Source of the DNA: Brevipalpus yothersi
Taxonomy: Eukaryota > Arthropoda > Arachnida > Trombidiformes > Tenuipalpidae
Direction of reading: 5' to 3'
DNA: 64,000 nt
NCBI GenBank assembly: GCA_003956705.1
Contig: QZCP01000335.1
Location: forward strand, 1 to 64,000
Part shown: in pieces, positions 56,830 to 64,000 of the stretch
Numbering within the stretch: position 1 is the first letter of the stretch
How the letters are laid out: each line of letters begins with the position of its first letter
Program-made: the position numbers and the translations under genes
Notes under the pieces: generated by a model
What the model saw: the letters and a program-made list of their open reading frames with translations, nothing else
What the model was told of the DNA's origin: nothing
Database searches by the model: none

Positions 56830-59350
56830 CACGCAAATCCGATGGATTTCGGTTGGGATTTAATATCTCCAATCGAATGGAATGAGCCGGAGAGAGTAGA
56901 AGATGGAATACAACAGATTCCAAGATCGAATAGTGGAAGGGGAATAAGTGTAAAGAGATAGAGATATGAGATTCAAAGGTATTCACACAGAGAATATTGT
57001 AAAATAGAAGCACATGATAAAAAGTTTTCTCCTTTTTCGTTCTTCGTTCTTTTTACATTCAAAAACAATAGATCCTGTTGAACACAATATACATCAACCG
57101 GCACACGAACATGGTTAAACTTTTTTGATGATGAAATATCCGAGATAGATAATTGAAAATGTTGTTGTACTTTTGTTGGTTGCCGGACAAAAATCACAAT
57201 TCAATTGGCATTAGTATGTGTGTATGTGTGGCTGATAGAGTGACCAATGTGTGACCAAAGTTAATCCGTTATTAATTGAAATTGGTGAATCAAACAAGTT
57301 GAAGTAGAGAGGATAAAGTTCACAGACGGCAATTACACACACAAACTTGATGTATCAAGTAGAGAAAACAAACGAATTTGACTTGATTCTTTCTTTCTTT
57401 TTCGTGGTAAGAACTGAATTGATATGTATATTTTCAATAAGTGATGAGATCAGCTTTCGGTTTGTGAGTGATATATCCGATAATAGGCCCCGAAAAAAAG
57501 GAAGAAGAATGTTGGACAAATAACTTTATCTCTCTCACTTCCGATGAGTAATAGAACTTGTTGATGTTGCCGATCAAATATGCAATAAAAATTGATAATT
57601 GAAACTATGATCGACAGGGCACAATAATAATAATATTGTTGCTGTTACTTCCATACGAATAACTAGTAAAAATTATCATCACTTTTCCACCATCAACATT
57701 ATCAAATGAGTATTTTTTTCCGCGCACACATAGAAGAGAAATATTCACATGGCTTTTCCAATGGCCAACATATACTTTGGCCGGCAGTGTAGAGAGATGA
57801 TTGACAAAGATCAAATTAGCAGCAGCAAAAAAAAGTGATCAAATCAAATCAGCACTCAATTTTGTTGACTGATGAATGTCAAATTAGGCAAATAATACAA
57901 AAAAAAGTTGAGTATATATGTCTATGTTGAGAGAGTAAGAGAGAGAGAAAGATATTCAGTTGATGATGGCAAATGAAAAACTGAGCGTTTTGAACGGCAA
58001 ATGAATCCGTGAGCACGAGGAGAGAGTGAGACGAACGGGAGAGAGAGAGAGAGACCAAGAGAGAGAGAGAGAGAGAGAGAAAAAGATACTCTCGAAACCA
58101 GTCAGCAACGTGATTGAAAGAGAGAGAGAAAAAACACCGAACGAATCAGTTATCTGAATGATTGAATGTTCATGTATATAATTCGAAAGTTCTGTGTGTG
58201 TGTGATAGTGGAGATGCAATGCTTCTCGATTGCAGAGAGACTGACTGAGTGTGTGTGTGTATGTGTGTTCGCGTTGATGAAATGTCAGAACTGTCAGTCA
58301 TGTCTGCGGCTTCTCACTTCACTTTAAGGGGCATCTTGAATGGCGCAAAATTTTGGCAACTTTGCTTTCGGTAAAAGTATTTTAGGACCCACAAGCGCTC
58401 TCTGTTGCCTTGTACAACAGGTTGGATACATGTAATTTGATTTTTTCTTTGGGTGTGAGGAAAATAAAATGGTTGGCAAAAAGGAACAAAAAAGAAAGTA
58501 TATTTCATATCATTTTTACCTGCATGGGTAAATCAACAGCTATCGGATGTTTAAATTTTTTTTTGTGAGGGCTTTATGAAGTGGGCATTAAATATGTGAG
58601 AGGAGGAAAAAAATATTCTAGAATTCTAGAATGAATAATTTGTGAATCAATTTTATTTCCTAGATTTCGCTTGGTGTGTAGAATAAAAAATCGAATTTAA
58701 TCATCTTTGTTTTATTTTGAGTTATATCAATTTTGAATGATAATTTTTGAATAAAGTGATTATTGATGATCAAGATGGATAGAGATGGATATCATTGACC
58801 CAAATGACTCGATTTTGTCCAGTAATTGGTTGAACTCACATTTGAAAGTGTGGTTCAAAGACATATTCAAATACACACGCTTGAGAATAATTAATTTAAT
58901 TTAATTAGTAACAGAGATTCTTCACCATGTTTGTTGTCCATAAATGTTCGATGAGAATCGAGAAATTTTAAATTTTAAAAGAATGATCAAACATTTGAAG
59001 TGGCTGCAAGTTAATGCTTTATCAGAGATGATTTTTGGTGAATTTATATTTATTTGAGTAAATAAAAGAAGGTATAAATATTGATGGAATATTGATGGAA
59101 AAAATGACTCTAGAAAATTATAAGATCAAAATGTGTTTTACTTCTTGATCTATCAACGATAAAACGGAGGTATCTAAAAAGATGGAAAGATATTTGATAC
59201 TTTCTATGAATATATTGACCTTTCATGATTTTATCCCTGTTCTCAATATCAAGAAGAAGAAAAATCTAATATGGTCCTGCCTGTGAATTATATGTATTTC
59301 CACTCACTACAGCATTTTTTCGCTAAATAAGATTGATTAACAATTTTGGA
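56830..59350 (-). other. teashirt 5' leader and upstream region
   Basis: Contains the non-coding leader of teashirt and presumably its promoter. No coding segment or clear leader intron could be fixed. On the minus strand a TCAGTCAGTC stretch (rc of about 58,240-58,252) resembles the arthropod initiator TCAGT and lies some 1.4 kb before the start codon; this is only suggestive. From 58.5 to 59.3 kb the DNA is AT-rich and free of GA/CT tracts, probably the 3' flank of the 129-residue secreted-protein gene. Confidence 0.5.
58037..58081. repeat. imperfect GA tract upstream of teashirt
   Basis: Two GA runs interrupted by GACCAAGA, 1.2 kb before the teashirt start codon; the GA run closest to the presumed promoter. 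Confidence 0.85.
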
Positions 59351-59740
59351 CTATAACATCACTTCGACAATAGAAGCACTGGTGGTAGCATCAGTTGAAT
59401 TTGGTTTGGTTGAATTTACTTGATTAAACCAACTTCGGCCAATCGAAATGCCTTGGAACAATTTTTTGAATCCAGAGGATATTTCGTTCATCAGATCACC
59501 ATTCCTGATGGCATCAATAACACCCAGTAGAACAGTCGGGTCAATCTCTGGGAACCATGTACTATTATCAGCACGCTCTTTGAAAACAAAATCAACTTTG
59601 CTTTGTTCACATCCTTTTGGAACTAAAACACCTCCAGTTGCATTGACCACCTCTGTTAAAGCTGCTCCTTGAGAATGTTGAATAAGAAGTGTTGTCATGA
59701 TGAAGCTTAAACAGATAAGGGAAATTTTGTAGTTGATCAT
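59351..59740 (-). CDS. predicted secreted glycoprotein of 129 residues, intronless, family not recognised
   Basis: Uninterrupted ATG-to-TAG frame without introns. Residues 1-25 form a clear signal peptide (hydrophobic core ISLICLSFIMTTLLI, likely cleavage after SQGA). The mature chain of about 104 residues has one cysteine (C44), so it lacks an internal disulphide. Four N-glycosylation sequons occur at N33, N59, N109 and N114. A hydrophobic/amphipathic middle spans about 64-105, and the tail is Ser/Thr-rich. A TATA box lies about 160 bp upstream, supporting an independent transcription unit. No family was recognised; arthropods carry many lineage-specific secreted proteins of this size. The coding call is supported by the signal peptide, the sequons and GC content above the flanks. 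Confidence 0.78.
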   Translation of the reverse strand: MINYKISLICLSFIMTTLLIQHSQGAALTEVVNATGGVLVPKGCEQSKVDFVFKERADNSTWFPEIDPTVLLGVIDAIRNGDLMNEISSGFKKLFQGISIGRSWFNQVNSTKPNSTDATTSASIVEVML

Positions 59741-60369
59741 TATGATGGAATGAGATTGATGAAAATTTTCCTAGTTTGAAGTTCAGTAAGATGAAGTGAG
59801 AATAGATTTGGAACCAAATCTATTCAAGCAGAAGAGCAAGAGAGAGAGAGATGAAAAAAGAAACTGGAATCACGGAGCCAATAAGAATGTCCTCATTTTA
59901 TATACCAGCCCGATGAGAAGTGAGCAATTGATGCATGTGGCTATGAGAGTGAGATAATTTATGCACATCAATTGAGTGATGAGGGACTAAATTACCATTC
60001 CCCTACCACCATGAGGAACCCTTCCGCCGGGTGAGATTGTTGACTCTATTACAGAGAAGACGCATTGAGATGTTGCGTAAGCTGGAAATTGGTAGTAGGA
60101 AGAAGAAATGTATTTAAGGTGGGCTTTTAAGAGGTTTCCAAAATACTGGAAATCTATGAGTCCAATTGACAAATTCGTTTATATTGATGTGCGTGTGAAG
60201 AGAATATCATAGGAATCAGGTCACCAATTATGATACCGAATCGCGGCAGGAATGGCGAATGGTGACTTGTGTAATTTGAAAATGGTAAAATGAACAGCGC
60301 GTTTCTCAGGCCTCACCAAGAGTTGAATATAAATTAGAGCAATAATTTTGTTTTGAATAGTTAATGAAC
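59741..60369 (-). other. leader and promoter of the 129-residue gene; 3' flank of the membrane-protein gene
   Basis: Apart from the TATA box this stretch shows no gene. A 61-codon stop-free run near 59,987-60,172 has no signal peptide, splice sites or recognisable motif and was left out. No AATAAA is visible just after the stop at 60,370. Confidence 0.5.
59896..59904 (-). promoter_or_regulatory. TATA box for the 129-residue secreted-protein gene
   Basis: TATATAAAA on the minus strand, in the context GGTATATAAAATGAGG. An initiator-like TCCAGTTT lies 35-40 bp downstream, near 59,865. The start codon is at 59,740, leaving a leader of about 125 nt that includes a short CT run. Confidence 0.55.
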
Positions 60370-60999
60370 TCATTCTCCTGACTGATTAGTTGATTCTTCG
60401 GGTACAGAGATCTCTTTACTTTTCTCTTTCTTTTTGAAAGTTTTTACAGACTGTCCATCTTTGGTTGATAATAGCATACGATACAGCCTCCTTGCTCTCT
60501 GAGAATCATCACTAGCCAAGGCAGGAAGACCATTTTCATAGAAAAATGCTTGCAAAGTTTCAATATTTTCTGGTTCCATTTCGGTTGTATGTGATGATAT
60601 TGTTTTTGTACGCGATTCAACACCCCATTTTGAAAATTCTCTCACTCCAAAGCGTGTCTTGAGTAAAAATATGTGTACCACACCAAGTACCAAGGCGATA
60701 ACACAAAGAATGATAAACAGATAAGATTGCGGATAACTGAACCAGCTTTGATTGTCAGTGCCCTGGTCCAATCGCACTGGAGGATCTAATGTTAAATTGC
60801 CGTCAGTATCGATTTGCAGTGTTTCCATTAGATTAATGATTTCCATCAGGAACCGTAAGCGAGTAGCTATCGAATTAGGATATGAATGCAAGACAATGAT
60901 TAACACAGGTTAGTGTAGAGGAGAGAGTCAAGCATCATTTAATCCGTTCGAAGTGTCGGATTCTATTTGACTTTGTTTACATGAAAGATGAAGAGGCAT
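60370..60999 (-). CDS. predicted single-pass membrane protein (158-171 residues), family not recognised
   Basis: Certain coding part: ATG at 60,846 to TGA at 60,370 (158 residues). The N-terminal 41 residues contain two sequons (N17-L-T, N32-Q-S). One hydrophobic helix follows at about 42-62 (YLFIILCVIALVLGVVHIFLL), then a hydrophilic, charged tail ending in KKKEKSKE. The sequons and the basic residues after the helix suggest a lumenal N-terminus and cytosolic C-terminus. A first exon at 60,999-60,981 (MPLHLS plus T) can join by a phase-1 intron (GTAAAC ... TTCGATAG) to 60,866, giving 171 residues; this is less certain. The gene starts about 115 bp after the TM2D2 stop on the same strand. I do not recognise the family. 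Confidence 0.7.
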
Positions 61000-61113
61000 G
61001 CTCTTCGATACTTGGGACACTATAAAATATTTACATATGGAAACATAGTGAGGACTTGTTGGACTGGGGATGAGGTGAAAAGACACATAAGTGACTCTAG
61101 TTGAAGGAGCTGA

Positions 61114-61915
61114 TCATACTGTTGGCATCCAATTGCTGCCATCCTCGGGAGTGAGATGACCAGTGACCAACAATATAATATCAATTATCCACCATATGCC
61201 AGCACCACCAAGAGTAAGCAATTTACCAACAGCAGTACCCGTATGTCCAAGACAAAAGCGATCCATTCCGAGGAAACCAAGGAGGATGGAGTAGAGAAGT
61301 GTAGTGAAAAAATAGTGTCCTGTATATCTGAGAGAATTGGAAACAAAGTATTAGATTATTATAGTGAACGGAGCAGGAGGTGTATTTAAATCATTTCAAA
61401 TTTCCGATTCAAAAATTAGTGGACAACTGAGATGTGTATTTACTTTATACAGGGAAAACCGGGCTTGAAAAAAGTACGATTCCCATGGCATTCAATTCCA
61501 GGTAAAACTGTACAATTGAGTTTTGTGGTCTCAACATCTGCATATCTTTGGCCACCAAATTTAGTACATCCATAACCATCTTGTAATTGCTTGGCTGTCT
61601 CATTTCCTTTTAGATCCAATGGCGGATCACACTCCAAGAAGTCAACATCCCTGAAAATAGGAAGAACAGAAAAGAAGCCCACATCGAGGGTAATGAATAA
61701 TCACAATCAAGACAATACATTGGGACCGGAAGATTATTGATACACTATCGCACAGTAAGTATGGTTACTGGTGTGACTGTAAACAGAGGCAACTTCTCCA
61801 GGTACCAGTGTCTCTGAGATCAACATTACCACACTTTTTGAGATGTATGTAATACTTACAATCTATCACAAGGAACCATAATGGTTAATCCAAACAAAAA
61901 GAACATTGGTAACAT
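61114..61915 (-). CDS. TM2D2: TM2 domain-containing protein 2 (TM2D2, amaretto-like)
   Basis: Exons are 61,915-61,860, 61,650-61,444 and 61,327-61,114, with introns of 209 and 116 bp. Both junctions are phase 2 and join cleanly, giving 158 residues. Residues 1-15 form a signal peptide. The lumenal part has the family cysteines and the [16 protein letters not shown] stretch (44-59), sequons at N35, N64 and N76, and PCIKYTGHYF leading into the first helix (about 94-108). The conserved turn is [17 protein letters not shown] (109-125), with the DRF motif typical of TM2D proteins, and the second helix is at about 128-143. The ending EDGSNW matches TM2D2 rather than TM2D1 or TM2D3. TM2D proteins are conserved across animals; in Drosophila the three members (almondex, amaretto, biscotti) act together in Notch signalling. 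It is shorter than the roughly 214-residue human protein, mainly at the N-terminus. Confidence 0.94.
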
Positions 61916-62682
61916 TGATGGATCTTTCAATCAAGTCCAACCAGGATCGGAAGCAAACCATGGAATCGTTTCTAATTCACAGATTATCATGAATATCATT
62001 GATTGATGTTAGCAGCACATGTTCACCAGGATTCTAAATAGTCACACTGAAGATGTCACAAGTAATTTCTTAATTTCTTAACTAATTATAAACTATCGAC
62101 ATAAACTGATTTATAAAGAAAATCAAAACATACACTTTTCAAAACAAAGTTCCAAGTCCAAGTCCAGCTGATGCCAGTCACGTGACAAGCAAAGCTCATT
62201 CACATGATAACCCAAAGAGTACTGTTACTTCTACTCTTTTATGTACAGAATTTTTTCTCTCTCTGGTTGGTGGTGGAGGGAAAATATTTGGAAAAAATTA
62301 TGGAAACGAGATATGATTTCTTTTATTATTGATAAAAATTTAAGTTTCATTCCAAAAAGGGTTGAGCATGGAAAAATATGAGCTTCTGCTGAGAGATTCT
62401 TTTTTGATTAACGGTCTGAATAAAATATGCTCAATTTTTTGATAATCTGTGAAAGAATAAAGCGATCGAAAATGATGGGAAGATTGAAAAATTATGATGA
62501 GTACAAAGAAGAGTTTTATTTTGCAAAATCTTCCAAGGGGGGATCATGACTTGAAATCAATTTCCATGGATTTAACGAGAGTTTTAGATGGAGACAATGA
62601 AAAAATGAATGAAAAATGAGATAGTCCTATGGTTGAGAATTAGAATGGTAATAATAGTCAATACTTCATGACATGAAAATGT
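61916..62682. other. region upstream of TM2D2, no gene seen
   Basis: AT-rich sequence holding the TM2D2 leader and presumably its promoter. A short upstream ATG frame (from 61,963, out of frame with TM2D2) could form an upstream reading frame. No repeats or RNA genes are evident. Confidence 0.45.
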
Positions 62683-62889
62683 TTATCGATTGCTGTGATA
62701 TACAGGTAGGTTCAGCAGCAATGCCCTGATGAGGTCCTCTTCCGTTCCACTTCCTATAAAATCGGTTCTACGATAGTATTTGAAAGAACCATTCACTCCA
62801 ACTTGATCAAAGGATATTCGATCATTGAAACTATGGCCATAGTCGACTACCATCGGTTTATATCTCGATGAGCCAGGATCAGCTTGATT
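62683..62889 (-). CDS. coding-like segment of 68 residues, possible terminal exon
   Basis: After a possible acceptor (CCCTTTGTTAG, minus strand) a frame of 68 codons runs to a TAA at 62,683. It has protein-like composition, unlike the surrounding AT-rich DNA: it includes DYGHSFNDRISFDQVGVNG and EEDLIRALLLNLP. The frame is phase 0 at the acceptor, so it does not continue from the phase-1 donor at 63,008 of the neighbouring gene. It may be a terminal exon of an alternative isoform, the start of a small gene (internal ATG at residue 13), or decayed coding sequence. No family was recognised. Confidence 0.4.
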   Translation of the reverse strand, partial: NQADPGSSRYKPMVVDYGHSFNDRISFDQVGVNGSFKYYRRTDFIGSGTEEDLIRALLLNLPVYHSNR

Positions 62890-62920
62890 CTAACAAAGGG
62901 AACTGTAAAAGGGGAACTCT

Positions 62921-64000
62921 TCATTTCTTGGTACGTTTTTGTGGATCATTCTCTGAAAAATTTGAGCAATTTTAAATCTTTTTCCAATAAATTCTGATCA
63001 CTTCTTACCTTCAGGTTGATGAGATGTGCTGGACGGAGGAACATCACTATTGGATGAATTATCTGATTTTTCATGGTTTCTCATGTCACTCGGCTGCTGT
63101 GGTTGAGTAGGAATACTCTCGCTGCGCTGGAAAAGCTTCTTGGTGTGGGGAATTTCCAAGCCGTTTTGAAATAGGCTGATCAATGGTATTCAGCATGGAA
63201 TTTTTAGGAGGTCGACCCTGCTTCCTGACAGCCAACTGGCCATGAGATGCCCAAGGAGACTGAATTTGCAACCGTTATTGGAATTCTTGAATTTTTCTTT
63301 GGATCTTCTCGTCTTTTGAGGAATACACAGTACTTCTCTATTGTCTTACGTATCGCTCCTTCCGGAATATGACCAGGTCTATTATACCTCCTATTTATGA
63401 TTTGGAAAATTAGCAGTTGCATTTTAGCTGCTGTCCGTTCTTCTGAAGGCTGGATTTGGTTTATTTTGAGTAGCCACTTGTTGACTGTTATCCAGCCACT
63501 TTCATCCAAGAAACTATCAAAATGATGAGAGAAACCAATTAATTTTCCATCACTATTACTTCATTACTGATTCTATTTATTTTATTATTCTATTTCATCT
63601 TCTAATTACCGTTTTTGCCTGGAAGAATTTTTCAAAAAACTCTCCTAAGATTTAGCAATAACATGATCTATTTGACTATTATTCAAAAAACACATAATTG
63701 ATAACTCACTTTTCAATAAAATCGATTTCACTTATATTGAGTGCTTTGACAGCCTCTTATAAGAATTCAAATTTGCTTCTTTAACCCACTAGTCTGAAGA
63801 ATAGAAAAATAGAGAAATATTGAGGGAAAATTTATTAAATTGAACTGGATAAGTTTTTAGGTGAAATGGAGTGAAGCTATCAGTAGAATGTGGATCATAA
63901 GTTTTTTATGAAAAAGCATTGAATCTGTAAAATTATGCTCCTCAGTTTTTAGTGAATACACAAATAAAAGAAGAACTTACACATGGAACTTTCTCGCATT
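62921..64000 (-). CDS. unrecognised, possibly nuclear protein, 3' part (5' end beyond window)
   Basis: Exon-like pieces on the minus strand: 64,000-63,981 (runs off the window; donor GTAAGT), about 63,753-63,710 (AVKALNISEIDFIE), 63,513-63,327 (FLDESGWITVNKWL ... IEKYC), from 63,259 (SPWASHGQLAVRKQGRPPKN), a segment ending at the GTAAGA donor after 63,009 (PPSSTSHQPE), and 62,952-62,921 (ENDPQKRTKK, stop TGA). The phases match at 63,710/63,513 and 63,009/62,952. A 67-bp intron (GTATTC ... AAATTCAG) would join 63,327 to 63,259. Between about 63,090 and 63,180 two frames overlap and I could not find the splice that joins them. RKQGRPPK resembles an AT-hook core and KRTKK a nuclear signal, hence the tentative nuclear location. 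The helical first half matches no family I know. Confidence 0.6.

Noticed and set aside
59987..60172. Minus-strand frame of 61 codons ending in a Gly/Arg-rich tail
   Set aside because: No motif, splice signals or homologue known; lies in the flank between two better supported genes.

Overview
The window looks like nuclear DNA of an arthropod, most likely a mite (Acari). It is AT-rich and CpG-poor. Most introns are short (62 to 209 bp) with clean GT/AG borders. There is a teashirt-type gene with Ser/His/Thr-rich low-complexity stretches, and (GA)n/(CT)n microsatellites occur every 1-2 kb. The mite assignment is inference; the arthropod assignment is firmer because of the teashirt signature. 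Every supported gene is on the minus strand.

Right part (about 59.3-64.0 kb): a compact cluster. From right to left it holds the 3' part of an unrecognised gene that enters from beyond 64,000, a separate unexplained coding-like segment (62,683-62,889), a complete three-exon TM2D2 gene (61,915-61,114), an unrecognised single-pass membrane protein starting about 115 bp after TM2D2 ends, and an intronless gene for a 129-residue secreted glycoprotein with its own TATA box.

Middle (21.8-56.8 kb): the teashirt (tsh/tiptop) gene. A 40-nt first coding segment (13 codons plus one base, 56,829-56,790) begins MPRRKQ. It joins across a 32.5-kb intron, with matching phase 1, to a 2.47-kb exon (24,330-21,859). 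That exon carries CtBP-type PLDFS/PLDLS motifs, one teashirt zinc finger and the conserved linker before the second finger. The exon stops just inside the second finger, after the first base of its first cysteine codon. The rest of the gene was not found in the window and probably lies beyond position 1.

Left part (1-21.8 kb): mostly microsatellite-rich non-coding DNA, probably teashirt intron 2. One small three-exon gene on the same strand (15,928-15,216) encodes a predicted 185-residue secreted protein and may be nested in that intron.

The 32-kb intron and left flank are dominated by (GA)n and (CT)n tracts, some as inverted pairs. One pair flanks a run of 64 Ns, so the assembly broke there. 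Many long stop-free stretches in these regions are only microsatellite read-through (RERERE or SLSLSL peptides) and were not annotated. I saw no tRNA, rRNA, CRISPR array or recognisable transposon.
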